Positions 52,116 to 61,095 of a stretch of 64,000 bases of DNA are shown here, one piece after another. The first letter of the stretch is position 1; each line of letters begins with the position of its first letter. Both the position numbers and the translations under genes were made by a program. The stretch comes from Azospirillum lipoferum 4B (lineage in GTDB: Bacteria; Pseudomonadota; Alphaproteobacteria; Azospirillales; Azospirillaceae): assembly GCF_000283655.1 (NCBI RefSeq), contig NC_016587.1, forward strand, positions 124,001 through 188,000, in the 5' to 3' direction. Below the pieces are notes generated by a model. The model was given only the letters and a program-made list of their open reading frames with translations, searched no databases and was not told the origin of the DNA.

Positions 52116-54473
52116 TCAGCGGCGGCCGACCGCAGCATCGGGCTCCAGCGCGTCCTCGCCGAGCGTGTGCAGGACGGCGCCGGATGCCAGGTTCCGCGCC
52201 TCTTCCCGTGACATGCTTCCAATCGGGCCGCCGGTGGGGGCGCCGGTGGGGCCGGCCGCCGTCGCCTCGCCGGCGAAGCGGACCGTCACCTCGCGGTGGG
52301 CGAAGCGGATACCCTCCCGCTGGAACAGGGCGTGCAGTTCCTGGAACACCCGCCGGCGGATATCCCACTGGTCGCCCGGCCGGGTCATGAACTTGACGCG
52401 GAGGATCATCGCCGAATCCTCCATCTGGATGACGCCCTGCGACTTCAGCGGCTGCAGGAACTTCGGCCCCAGCTCCGGATCCTCGAGCAGCGTCTGCCCG
52501 AGCTGCTTGATGTGCTTGCGGAGTTTCTCGACATCGGTGTCGTAGGTGATGCGCAACGGCAGCTTCATGATGACCCAGTCGCGCGAGTAGTTGGTCAGCT
52601 GGTGGATCTCGCCGAAGGGGACGGTGTGCAGCGGGCCGCGATGGTGGCGGAGCTGCATCGACCGCACGGAGATCTTCTCCACCGTGCCGCAGATCGACCC
52701 GATCTCGATGTATTCGCCCTTGCGGAAGGCGTCGTCGATCAGGAAGAAGGCGCCGGAGAAGATGTCGCGGATCAGCGTCTGCGCGCCGAAGCCGATGGCG
52801 ATGCCGACGATGCCGGCCCCGGCGAACAGCGGCGCGATGTTGACCCCGAGATCCATCAGCACGCTGATCAGGACCGTGCCGACGATCGACAGCAGGATGA
52901 CGTTGCGCACCAGCGGCAGCAGGGTCGCCAGCCGGCTGGACGAGCCGCCCCCGCCCCCTTCGTCGCCGGGAACGGTGCCGGCCACCGGCCCCTCCTCGGC
53001 GATCCGGCGGTCGATCCCGATGCGGACGGCATGGTAGGCGACATAGCCGATCAGGCAGACCGTCATGATGCCGATGAGCCGGTCGGCGGCATCGCCATGC
53101 ATGCGCGGGACGTTCCACACCGACAGGGTCACCGCCACCCCGGCGACGGCGGCGAGGATGCCCGCCACCCGCCGGGCCAGCGCCTCGTAGCTGTCGAGGG
53201 TCGCGGCGCGCGGGGCATCCCGGACTTCGCCGTCGGCATCCTGCGGACCGTCCCCACCTTCGTCCTGGCTTTCATCCAGCGGCCGCCACAAGGTCCGCCG
53301 CTGGTGGACCAGCCATTCGGTCGCGTAGGTGACGGCGGCGTAGACGCCGAGGATTGCGCCGGCGACCGCATAGGCGCCGACCAGCATCGGCAGCTCGGTC
53401 GGCCAGCGCAGGATGAGGCGGTTGACCATCGCCACCCAGGCATAGGCGAAATAAGCCACCACCACCGGAAACCACAGGCGCAGGGTCAGCCGTTCGAGCG
53501 CGGCGACCGTTCCGGCCGGGCGTTCGGCAAGGAAGGCGCGCTCCACCGTCCGCCGGTTGACGTAGAGCGCGCCGAGCGTCGTCAGCACGGTCAGCAGGCC
53601 GAACAGCGCGACCAGCACCGCATGCGGGTCGTAGGGCATCCCCAGCGCCTCCAGCCAGATGGAGCCGGTGATCAGGGCGACGCCGAGGGCTCCGCTGACG
53701 GTCAGGTCGCGCCGCATCCGGCAGATGGCCGAGGCCAGCCCGTCGTCCGCCGCGGCGCCCGGGGGCAGCACCAGCCGCCAGAACAGGGCGATGGCCCAGA
53801 CCAGCAGATAGCTGGAACCGGTGAGGATGACGGTCTTCTCGGTCAGCGGCGCCGGGTCGGGGATCAGCGCGGTGGCAATGGCGAATCCGATCAGGCTGGC
53901 GAGGATCATGCCGACCAGCGTCAGCAGCGCGCGGGCCGCCAGATGGGGGAAGCGGGCCGCCAGCGCCGAACCGCCCGGTCCGGGCGCGCGCGGGCGCGGC
54001 AGAAGGCGCCGGGCGACCGGCCGCTCGAAGACGATGTGCTGCACCGCGTGGCCGACTGCCATCACGGCGAGGGTCAGGCCGACGATCCGCAGGAAATGGC
54101 CGGGGTCTCCGGTCGGGCTTCCGGCGGTCAGGGCCTTCGCGACGGCCGACGGGATCTCGGGCGCGGCGCGCAGCCGCTTGGCCAGCTTGCCGCGGAACCC
54201 GGCCATGCGGCCCTGTCCCTCGCTGAGGATCGTCATCATCATGCCGTCGGCCGCACCCGCGGCAGCGGGGGGCGTGGCAGCGGGAGGCGCGGCAGAAGAG
54301 GGTGCCGGAGCGGCGGGCGTCGCCTGGATGGCCGGTGCGGGCGTCGATGCCGCTTGAGCTGATGCCGCGGCCGGCAGCAGCGCCAGCAGCAGAAGCAGCA
54401 CGGCGGTCCTGAGCCGGACCGGCCACCGGAGACGCCAGGGGAAGGCGCGGGCGAAAAGCGAGGCGGTCGGCAT
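52116..54473 (-). CDS. Mechanosensitive ion channel of the MscS family (large form)
   Basis: The 785-residue protein has a signal peptide (residues 20-41, LRTAVLLLLLALLPAAASAQA), then a Pro/Ala-rich region and about 10 membrane segments before the MscS core. The pore helix is FAGAGIVGIAIGFGAQTLIRDIFSGAF, and IEIGSICGTVEKISVRSMQLRHHRGPLHTVPFGEI is the beta domain. These large forms release solutes on hypoosmotic shock. A disordered Gly/Asp linker lies near residue 410. Confidence 0.9.
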   Translation of the reverse strand: MPTASLFARAFPWRLRWPVRLRTAVLLLLLALLPAAASAQAASTPAPAIQATPAAPAPSSAAPPAATPPAAAGAADGMMMTILSEGQGRMAGFRGKLAKRLRAAPEIPSAVAKALTAGSPTGDPGHFLRIVGLTLAVMAVGHAVQHIVFERPVARRLLPRPRAPGPGGSALAARFPHLAARALLTLVGMILASLIGFAIATALIPDPAPLTEKTVILTGSSYLLVWAIALFWRLVLPPGAAADDGLASAICRMRRDLTVSGALGVALITGSIWLEALGMPYDPHAVLVALFGLLTVLTTLGALYVNRRTVERAFLAERPAGTVAALERLTLRLWFPVVVAYFAYAWVAMVNRLILRWPTELPMLVGAYAVAGAILGVYAAVTYATEWLVHQRRTLWRPLDESQDEGGDGPQDADGEVRDAPRAATLDSYEALARRVAGILAAVAGVAVTLSVWNVPRMHGDAADRLIGIMTVCLIGYVAYHAVRIGIDRRIAEEGPVAGTVPGDEGGGGGSSSRLATLLPLVRNVILLSIVGTVLISVLMDLGVNIAPLFAGAGIVGIAIGFGAQTLIRDIFSGAFFLIDDAFRKGEYIEIGSICGTVEKISVRSMQLRHHRGPLHTVPFGEIHQLTNYSRDWVIMKLPLRITYDTDVEKLRKHIKQLGQTLLEDPELGPKFLQPLKSQGVIQMEDSAMILRVKFMTRPGDQWDIRRRVFQELHALFQREGIRFAHREVTVRFAGEATAAGPTGAPTGGPIGSMSREEARNLASGAVLHTLGEDALEPDAAVGRR

Positions 54474-54660
54474 GGCGTGATATCGCTAAGCTGGCGTCGG
54501 GCCCCGCCAGAGTAGCGCAGATCGTGCCTCCGTGAAGCGTCTCCTGAAATCCGGCGGCCGAACCGGCTCAACTGCTGGCGCGTCGCAACGCCGTGGATCG
54601 CCTGACGATGGCCTTCAAGCCGATGGGGCCGTCTTGACCCTCGGTCATCCTTGCGTCATG

Positions 54661-54672
54661 ATGATGCATCAT
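54661..54672. promoter_or_regulatory. Palindromic operator before the GntR gene
   Basis: ATGATGCATCAT lies about 35 bp upstream of the regulator start. The same TGATGCATCA core occurs before the kinase gene at 55489-55498, and it is likely the GntR protein's own binding site. Confidence 0.6.
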
Positions 54673-54706
54673 ACAGCGAATGGCGGCCGGGCGCGGAAGG
54701 CAGACG

Positions 54707-55408
54707 ATGAGCGGGTTCGACCTCACCCTTCTCGATCACGACAATCTCGGCAGCACGATCTATCAGAAGCTGTGCGAGGCGCTGATGAAGGGGGCGTTCA
54801 AGCCGAACGACCGTCTGAAGATCCGCGATCTGGCCGAACGGCTGGGGACCAGCGTCACGCCGGTGCGCGACGCCATCCTGCGGCTGGTGCAGGATCAGGC
54901 CCTGGTGTTGCGCTCGCCACGCGACATCCGCGTTCCGATGCTGACCCGCGCCGCCTATCTGGAGATCCGCGACATCCGCGTCAGCCTGGAGGGGATGGCC
55001 GCCGCCCGCGCCGCCGGGAAGGCCACGCCGGCCCAGATCGCGGCGCTGGAAAGCCTGCTGGCGCGCAACGAGGACGCGATGGCCGCCGGCAACACCGCGC
55101 TGGCAACCGAACTCAACCAGATCTTCCACTTCAAGCTGGCGGAGATCGCGGACATGCCGGTGCTCGGCGACATCCTGCGGCGGCTGTGGCTGCAGATGGG
55201 ACCGTTGATCGCCGACGTCTATGGCGGGGCCGGGCGCACGATGATCGACCATCATTACCCGCTGATGGACGCCATCCGCCGCCACGACGGCCCGGCCGCC
55301 GCCATCGCCATCCAGGCCGACATCCTGCTGGCCAGCGGCCCGATCCTGGAGCGGATCGACGCGGAGATCCCCGCCCCAGCGCCGGCCCCTGCCGCGCTCG
55401 TCTCCTGA
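54707..55408 (+). CDS. GntR-family (FCD-type) transcriptional regulator
   Basis: The 233-residue regulator has a winged helix (IYQKLCEALMKGAFKPNDRLKIRDLAERLGTSVTPVRDAILRLVQ), then an all-helical FCD domain with metal-ligand-like residues (LNQIFHFKLAE, DHHYPLMDAI). It would bind the ATGATGCATCAT dyads before itself and before the kinase. The start at MSGFDL was preferred over the frame's upstream ATG because the operator lies between. Ligand is likely a substrate of the kinase pathway. Confidence 0.9.
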   Translation: MSGFDLTLLDHDNLGSTIYQKLCEALMKGAFKPNDRLKIRDLAERLGTSVTPVRDAILRLVQDQALVLRSPRDIRVPMLTRAAYLEIRDIRVSLEGMAAARAAGKATPAQIAALESLLARNEDAMAAGNTALATELNQIFHFKLAEIADMPVLGDILRRLWLQMGPLIADVYGGAGRTMIDHHYPLMDAIRRHDGPAAAIAIQADILLASGPILERIDAEIPAPAPAPAALVS

Positions 55409-55488
55409 TCCCGCCGCCAGTCTGCCTGTTTTCACCTCCGCCTGTTTTCATGTCCGCCAGTTGCCGAGCCCCGGTCCGCCGATGACGA

Positions 55489-55498
55489 TGATGCATCA
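55489..55498. promoter_or_regulatory. Palindromic operator before the kinase gene
   Basis: TGATGCATCA matches the core of the site before the GntR gene. It sits about 40 bp before the kinase ATG. Confidence 0.55.
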
Positions 55499-55535
55499 AA
55501 CATTGAACGCCTCGAACCTCAAGGAGACATCGGCC

Positions 55536-56573
55536 ATGACATCCGGTGACGTTCTGACCACCGTCGCGCCGCCGATCTCCCCGGAGGCCGCCGCCGCCAT
55601 GATGCAGCGGTGGTTCGGGGTGACCGGCACCATCCGCGAATTGAGCAGCGAGCGCGACCGCAACTTCCACATCGCCGCCGCCGAAGGGCAGGGCTATGTG
55701 CTGAAGTTCACCAACCCGGCGGAACCGCAGCCCGTCACCAGCTTCCAGACCGGGGCGATGCAGCATGTCGCCGCGCGCGACCCGTCCCTGCCGGTGCCGC
55801 GGGTGGTGCCGACCCTGGATGGCGAGGCGCAGGCGATTGTCCGCATCGACGGACAGGCCATGGTGCTGCGGCTGCTGACCTATCTGGAGGGCACGCCGCT
55901 CCATGCGGCGCCGGCCTCACCGGGGCAGATGCGGGCGCTGGGGACGGTGCTGGCACGGCTGGATCTGGCGCTGGCCGACTACGCGCATCCCGGCTCGGAA
56001 CGTGACCTGCTGTGGGACATCACGCGCACCGCCAGCGTCGCCGACCGGCTGCATTATCTGCCCGACGGCCCGCGCCGCCGGATGGTGGAGCGCTTCGTCG
56101 CCCGCTTCGCCGAGCGGGTGGCGCCGCGGCTGTCCGCGCTGCGGCATCAGGTGATCCACAACGACCTCAACCCGCACAACGCGGTGGTCGATCCGGTCGG
56201 GCACGAGACGGTCACCGGCATCATCGATTTCGGCGACGCGCTGAAGGCGCCGCTGGTCAACGATCTGGCGACGGCGCTGGCCTACCATGTCACCAGCGGC
56301 GAGACGCCCTTCGGCTCGCTGGTCGAGATGACCCGCGCCTACAATGCCGTGCTGCCGCTGACGCCGGAGGAGGTGGAGCTGCTGCCCGATCTGGTGGCGG
56401 CCCGGCTGGCGCTGACCATCGGCATCACCGGCTGGCGGGCTGCCGAATATCCTGACAACGCCCCCTACATCCTGCGGAATTCCGAGCGCGCCTATGCCGG
56501 CCTGGAAAAGCTGACCGGCGACGAGGCCGCCACCGCGCACCGCCTGCTCCATCTCGCCTGCCAGAGAGTGTGA
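55536..56573 (+). CDS. APH-fold small-molecule kinase (hydroxylysine/homoserine-kinase-like)
   Basis: The 345-residue kinase has an N-lobe with YVLKFTNP (Lys57 for ATP) and catalytic Brenner motif VIHNDLNPHN (H208, D210, N215). Its metal motif is IIDFGDALKAPLVND (D231). Relatives include human hydroxylysine kinase (AGPHD1) and amino-alcohol kinases. The next gene is a PLP enzyme of the type paired with such kinases. AAGGAG precedes the ATG at 55536. The substrate is inferred only to be an amino alcohol or hydroxyamino acid. Confidence 0.82.
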   Translation: MTSGDVLTTVAPPISPEAAAAMMQRWFGVTGTIRELSSERDRNFHIAAAEGQGYVLKFTNPAEPQPVTSFQTGAMQHVAARDPSLPVPRVVPTLDGEAQAIVRIDGQAMVLRLLTYLEGTPLHAAPASPGQMRALGTVLARLDLALADYAHPGSERDLLWDITRTASVADRLHYLPDGPRRRMVERFVARFAERVAPRLSALRHQVIHNDLNPHNAVVDPVGHETVTGIIDFGDALKAPLVNDLATALAYHVTSGETPFGSLVEMTRAYNAVLPLTPEEVELLPDLVAARLALTIGITGWRAAEYPDNAPYILRNSERAYAGLEKLTGDEAATAHRLLHLACQRV

Positions 56574-56579
56574 CCCGTC

Positions 56580-57896
56580 ATGACCATGATCAACGCCTAC
56601 GCGCCCGACTCCGCCGGATCCCTGCCGGAGCGCGAGCGCGCCCTGATCGCCCGCCGCGAGAGGCTGCTCGGCCCGGCCTACCGGCTGTTCTACGCCGACC
56701 CGATCCATGTGGTGCGGGGGGAGGGCTCCTACCTCTATGACGCCGACGGCAACCGCTATCTGGACGCCTACAACAACGTCGCCTCGGTCGGCCATTCGCG
56801 GCCGGAGGTGGTGGAGGCGATGGCAAAGCAGGCGGCCGTGCTGAACACCCACACGCGCTACCTGACCGACGGCATCCTCGACTTCGCCGAAGCCTTCCTG
56901 GCGGAGTTCCCGGCCGAACTGTCGCACCTGATGCTGACCTGCACCGGCAGCGAGGCCAACGACCTGGCGCTGCGCGTCGCCCGCGTCCACACCGGCGGCA
57001 CCGGCGTCGTCATCGCCCACAACGCCTATCACGGCGTCACCTCGGCGCTGGCGGAGATGTCGCCCTCGCTGGGGGCCGCGGTGAAGCTGGGCGACCATGT
57101 CCGCGTGGTGCCGGCGCCCGACAGCCACCGCATCCGGGAGGCGGAGGTCGGCGCCGCCTTCGCCCGCTCGGTGGAGGCGGCCATCGCCGATCTGCGCGAG
57201 AAGGGCATCGCCCCGGCGGCGCTGCTGGTCGACACCATCTTTTCCAGCAGCGGCGTCTTCACCGATCCGGCCGGCTTCCTCGCCCCGGCGGTGGAGGCGA
57301 TGCGCAAAGCCGGCGGTCTCTTCATCGCCGACGAGGTGCAGCCCGGCTTCGGCCGGCTCGGCACCCACATGTGGGGCTTCGCCCGCCACGGGTTGGTGCC
57401 CGACATCGTGACGGTCGGCAAGCCGATGGGCAACGGCCACCCGGTGGCGGGGGCGATCTTCCGGCCCGAGGTGATCGAGGCGTTCGGCAAGAGCCAGCGC
57501 TATTTCAACACCTTCGGCGGCAACCCGGTCTCCTGCGCCGTGGCGCTGGCCGTGCTGCGCGTCATCAAGACGGAGCGGTTGCAGGAGAACGCCCTGGCCG
57601 TCGGCACGCAGATGATCGAGGGCCTGCGCGCGCTGGCCGCCAAGCATGACCTGATCGGCGACGTGCGCGGCAGCGGTCTGTTCATCGGCGTCGAGATGGT
57701 GCGCGACCGCAAGCTGAAGACGCCGGCACCGGAGGAGACCGCCCGCGTGGTGAACGACATGCGCCGGCGCCGGGTGCTGATCAGCGCCACCGGGCAGGAG
57801 GGGCACATCCTGAAGATCCGCCCGCCCCTGGTGTTCTCCTCCGACGATGCCACGCTGTTCCTCGCCACGCTGGACGAGGTGTTGGCGGCGCTGTGA
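56580..57896 (+). CDS. Class III PLP enzyme (aminotransferase or phospho-lyase)
   Basis: The 438-residue enzyme has the class III signature: LTCTGSEANDLALRVAR, FIADEVQPGFGRLG with D251, and PLP-binding Lys281 in VTVGKPMGNGHP. It begins seven bases after the kinase stop. AGXT2L-type relatives act as phospho-lyases on phosphoethanolamine or phosphohydroxylysine, releasing ammonia and phosphate. Paired with a kinase, lyase activity is more likely than transamination, but this is inference. GntR control is implied. Confidence 0.87.
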   Translation: MTMINAYAPDSAGSLPERERALIARRERLLGPAYRLFYADPIHVVRGEGSYLYDADGNRYLDAYNNVASVGHSRPEVVEAMAKQAAVLNTHTRYLTDGILDFAEAFLAEFPAELSHLMLTCTGSEANDLALRVARVHTGGTGVVIAHNAYHGVTSALAEMSPSLGAAVKLGDHVRVVPAPDSHRIREAEVGAAFARSVEAAIADLREKGIAPAALLVDTIFSSSGVFTDPAGFLAPAVEAMRKAGGLFIADEVQPGFGRLGTHMWGFARHGLVPDIVTVGKPMGNGHPVAGAIFRPEVIEAFGKSQRYFNTFGGNPVSCAVALAVLRVIKTERLQENALAVGTQMIEGLRALAAKHDLIGDVRGSGLFIGVEMVRDRKLKTPAPEETARVVNDMRRRRVLISATGQEGHILKIRPPLVFSSDDATLFLATLDEVLAAL

Positions 57897-57992
57897 TCCG
57901 GGCCGGCCACGGGTGCGGCCGCCCGGTGGCTGCACAAGAGAATGGCCGGAAGCGGCCGGCGGCATCCTGACGGGTCCGCCGGCCGTTACGCC

Positions 57993-58886
57993 TCAGCCAG
58001 CGGCGATGGCGGTGGCGTAGTCGCCCAAATCGTAGCCTTCATAGGGAAGCGCCGCGGTTGCCCACAGCGAAGCCCCTTGCGACTTCCAGCCCTGCATGTC
58101 GGACGTCGCCTGCGACGGCGTGACGTTGGGGGGCGCGGTGGTGTCGCAGGAGAAGATCGGCCAAATGAAGGAGGACGCATCGGCGACGCCGGTTCCGGAC
58201 TCCGCCGCGACGGCCTTCACCCATGCCGTGGGATCGTTCCCGGTGCCGCCGGCATAGATTTGCAGATTGAAACCGACCACGGGCTGGGTGTGCAGGGCCG
58301 AGTAAACAGTCGACAGGGACGAAATCCAGGGGGAAACAGCCTGATTTCGTGCCGGCAAATGCTGGAACGGACAGAACGTGAATTTGCAGTTGAATTCATT
58401 GTAGAACGCGATGGTCATGTTCGAGACGAGGGTGTGAAGATCCCCTTCGGCCTGCTCGAAATCGAGATCGAAGCCGGCGAAATTGGCGCCTTCGATGCCC
58501 TCGATGGCCGCGATGATGGCCTTGAAGTTGCTGAATAGCGTCGTCTTGTTGTCGGCAGGGCCTTCGAGGATGTCGTTGATGTTGGTGAAGGCATTCGAAC
58601 CCCAGCCGCCGATGGAAAGCCAGACCCGCTGACAGCTTCCCTGTTTGACGCCGGCGCTGACAATTGGGGTGATGATGTCGGATGTGCCCTGCTGTACAAC
58701 CCCATCGGAGGCCAGAACAGGGCCGGTCAGACCGAAATTGATGTCCGCACTGCTGCTGCTGTTCACATTCAGGCTGAAGATGATGTAGTCGGTGGTTCCG
58801 CTGTTCGGGATCTGCTTCAGCGCATTTTGCAGCCCGCTTTCCTGGTCCAGGCTGTTGAAATAGGCACCATTCATCAGCATCGCCAT
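57993..58886 (-). CDS. GH18-fold (chitinase-like) protein without signal peptide
   Basis: The 297-residue protein has the GH18 features WLSIGGWGSNAF (SxGG) and FAGFDLDFEQ, with D140, D142 and the catalytic acid E144; the first Asp of the DxxDxDxE motif is replaced by Ala137. The N-terminus MAMLMNGAYFNSLDQESG is not a signal peptide. Hydrolysis of chitin or another GlcNAc polymer is possible. AGGGGGG precedes the ATG. Codon use is less GC-biased than neighbours, and flanking DNA 58890-59030 is AT-rich. Confidence 0.72.
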   Translation of the reverse strand: MAMLMNGAYFNSLDQESGLQNALKQIPNSGTTDYIIFSLNVNSSSSADINFGLTGPVLASDGVVQQGTSDIITPIVSAGVKQGSCQRVWLSIGGWGSNAFTNINDILEGPADNKTTLFSNFKAIIAAIEGIEGANFAGFDLDFEQAEGDLHTLVSNMTIAFYNEFNCKFTFCPFQHLPARNQAVSPWISSLSTVYSALHTQPVVGFNLQIYAGGTGNDPTAWVKAVAAESGTGVADASSFIWPIFSCDTTAPPNVTPSQATSDMQGWKSQGASLWATAALPYEGYDLGDYATAIAAG

Positions 58887-59034
58887 TTATACCCCCCTGA
58901 GAGAGATGGAATACAACCCTTGATGAGCGATATATGGGTTGCGTCCATACTATGAGAGAGTTCCTCAAGAACTTCTTGCAATAAATTGCAATATTTTGTA
59001 GCGACCTATTCTATTACGTGCATATGAAGGAATA

Positions 59035-59068
59035 AGAAAAGCCGGCCGGACAGGTCGCGCGGGCCGGC
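59035..59068 (-). terminator. Rho-independent terminator of the VTT/ATP-grasp gene
   Basis: On the minus strand, GCCGGCC pairs with GGCCGGC across a 14-base loop, followed by TTTTCTT. It lies just after the fusion gene's stop and before the GH18-like gene's start region. Confidence 0.75.
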
Positions 59069-59102
59069 CTGCGATTGCGGGCGGGGCGATCCCGCCGCCC
59101 GG

Positions 59103-60821
59103 TCAGTTGGAGGCGGGATAGAGCGGAAGCAGGGTCTGCTGGCGGCGCTGGTAGCTGATCAGCTCCCAGGCCGTCAGCGGCCTGGCACCGTGCGCCCGGC
59201 AGGCGTCGGCGACCTCGAACATCAGCGCCTGCTGGTGGAACAGGGTGGCGTAGGCGTCGGCCAGCCGGAACTCCGGATCCCACATGTGGATGGCCTCGGC
59301 GCCCGCTCCGTTCACCTCGATGATGCGGAAATCCTCGCCCACCGCCAGCCGCTCCACCGAGGCGAAGCGCACGTCGAAGCGGCCGAAATGGAAGCCCGGC
59401 ATCTGGTCGGCGATCTCGTCGAAGCGCGCGGTCAGCGTCGCGGTGACATGGCCGCAGGCATCCTTGTAGAGCCCGCCGACCCGGCTGCTGCCGACCAGCG
59501 ACAGCCGCACCGTGCGGCCGGCCTCCGGCACCTCGTCCAGCCGGTCGGCCAGCGCCTCGTGGTGCAGGCCGGCCTTCCAGGCGGCGCGCGGGTCGGCGGC
59601 GATCAGGTCGCGCAGGCTGGAGCGGCCGTCGCCCACCACATGCGGGTAATAGCGGAAGGTCATGGAGAAGATGCGGCCGTGCCGCTCCCCCGGCTTGCGG
59701 ACATAGAAGATGCCGGCCTCGCCCGCGTAATCCACATGCTCCTGCAGGATCACCCGCGCTTCGGCCGGGAAGCCGGCGAGATAGGCGTGCAGGTCGGCGC
59801 AATCGCGCACCAGCCGCACGCCGATGCCGCGCCAGCCGATGTCCGGCTTGGCGACCAGCGGGAAGGACAGGCCGGCGCCGGACGCCAGCCGATCGAGCGC
59901 CGCCGGGGTCAGCGACGGCCGGTTGACCAGCGCGACGGAGCGCGCGGCCCAATGCCGGGCCGCCGGGCCGATCAGGTCCATGCAGGCGATCTTCGATTCG
60001 CCCAGCAGCCCGCCGGCCTCGATGGATGGGTTGGCGGCGGTCGGCAGGCTCAGGCTGCGGTGGCGGATGCCCAGCGCGAACCACTGGACCACCAGCGGGA
60101 TGTAGAACAGCAGCGGCGGAATGCGCTCCGCCCAGCCGATGGTGGGGGCACCGGCCGGCACCACCGGCAGGCCGGGCAGGGCGATGGCGCGCGGCGTCGG
60201 GCTGCCGTGCAGCGCGTCGCGCAGGCCGCGGGGCAGATGCGGCTCCGCCGTCTTCCGGATGCGGGCGAACAGGCTGCCGGCGACGGACCGGGCGCGCCGC
60301 GTGCGCAGAAGCACCAGCAGGGCCGCGCAGCCGATGCCGATCACCTGCACCTGGATCGCCGCAGCCTCCAGCGACGAGGTCATCAGCGTCAGCAGAAGCC
60401 CGACATGCACCCCCGCCGTCACCAGCGTGATGACGATGAAGCGCAGGAACGGCACCCGCATCACGCCGCAGGCGAAATAGGTCGGGAACAGGACGCCCGG
60501 AACAAGCCGGCAAGTCACCAGCGTCGGCAGCAGGTTCTTCTGCAATGCCGTGCGGCAGCGCTCAAGCATCGCGCCCTCGGTCCGCCGCCGGATCCAATTG
60601 ACCCGCAGCGACAACAGGCCGAGGACATAAATGAACAGGTCGCCGACAACAATCCCGCACAGCAACGTGACGGCGGTGACGCCGATGCTGACGGTACCGA
60701 CGCTGACCAGACTGGCTCCAACCGCAATTGCAACGTCTTCGTGCAGAAGCGTAAGGAAGGCAAGGCCCAGCAAAAGAGGGAATCCGGCAAGGGCGGTTAT
60801 TGGTTGCAGTGCAGAAAACAC
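59103..60821 (-). CDS. DedA/VTT membrane domain fused to an ATP-grasp domain
   Basis: This 572-residue protein has N-terminal membrane segments (residues 10-175) of DedA/VTT type, with VVGDLFIYVLG (D61), TCRLVPGVLFPTYFACG (R105), and two later helices. A linker and hydrophobic segment near 236-252 lead into an ATP-grasp domain: FPLVAKPDIGWRGIG (K325), VILQEHVDY (E361), HFGRFDVRF (D483), and RIIEVNGAGAEAI (E502, N504). DedA proteins are linked to lipid scrambling; ATP-grasp enzymes ligate carboxylates to amines. The substrate is unknown. A terminator follows. Confidence 0.75.
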   Translation of the reverse strand: MFSALQPITALAGFPLLLGLAFLTLLHEDVAIAVGASLVSVGTVSIGVTAVTLLCGIVVGDLFIYVLGLLSLRVNWIRRRTEGAMLERCRTALQKNLLPTLVTCRLVPGVLFPTYFACGVMRVPFLRFIVITLVTAGVHVGLLLTLMTSSLEAAAIQVQVIGIGCAALLVLLRTRRARSVAGSLFARIRKTAEPHLPRGLRDALHGSPTPRAIALPGLPVVPAGAPTIGWAERIPPLLFYIPLVVQWFALGIRHRSLSLPTAANPSIEAGGLLGESKIACMDLIGPAARHWAARSVALVNRPSLTPAALDRLASGAGLSFPLVAKPDIGWRGIGVRLVRDCADLHAYLAGFPAEARVILQEHVDYAGEAGIFYVRKPGERHGRIFSMTFRYYPHVVGDGRSSLRDLIAADPRAAWKAGLHHEALADRLDEVPEAGRTVRLSLVGSSRVGGLYKDACGHVTATLTARFDEIADQMPGFHFGRFDVRFASVERLAVGEDFRIIEVNGAGAEAIHMWDPEFRLADAYATLFHQQALMFEVADACRAHGARPLTAWELISYQRRQQTLLPLYPASN

Positions 60822-61095
60822 GGGCGGGATGTCCGATGGATGAATGGCGGTCAGGGTGCCATCGGCAAAATTGCATAGGTAATCGTAAGCATCACGTTAA
60901 AACTTTTGTGGAACCGATTGGATTACGGACTGTTGCTCTTTGTCCATATCGAAAAGTTATGACCAAGATAGAAAATATGTGTTTGCAGGTATGGCGCCAG
61001 CACGGCACAGTGCGGTTCAATCAATGACCGGCCACTCGGCAGCTGGCCGGTAACCGGCGGACCAGCCGCCACACGACACGACCAGGAGACGCACC

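Noticed and set aside
60992-61006. A sigma-54-like sequence (GG-N10-GC) upstream of gcdH
   Set aside because: Spacing fits but the -12 half is CGGC instead of TTGC, and the -24 half is TGGCGC. Too weak beside the perfect site at 4426.
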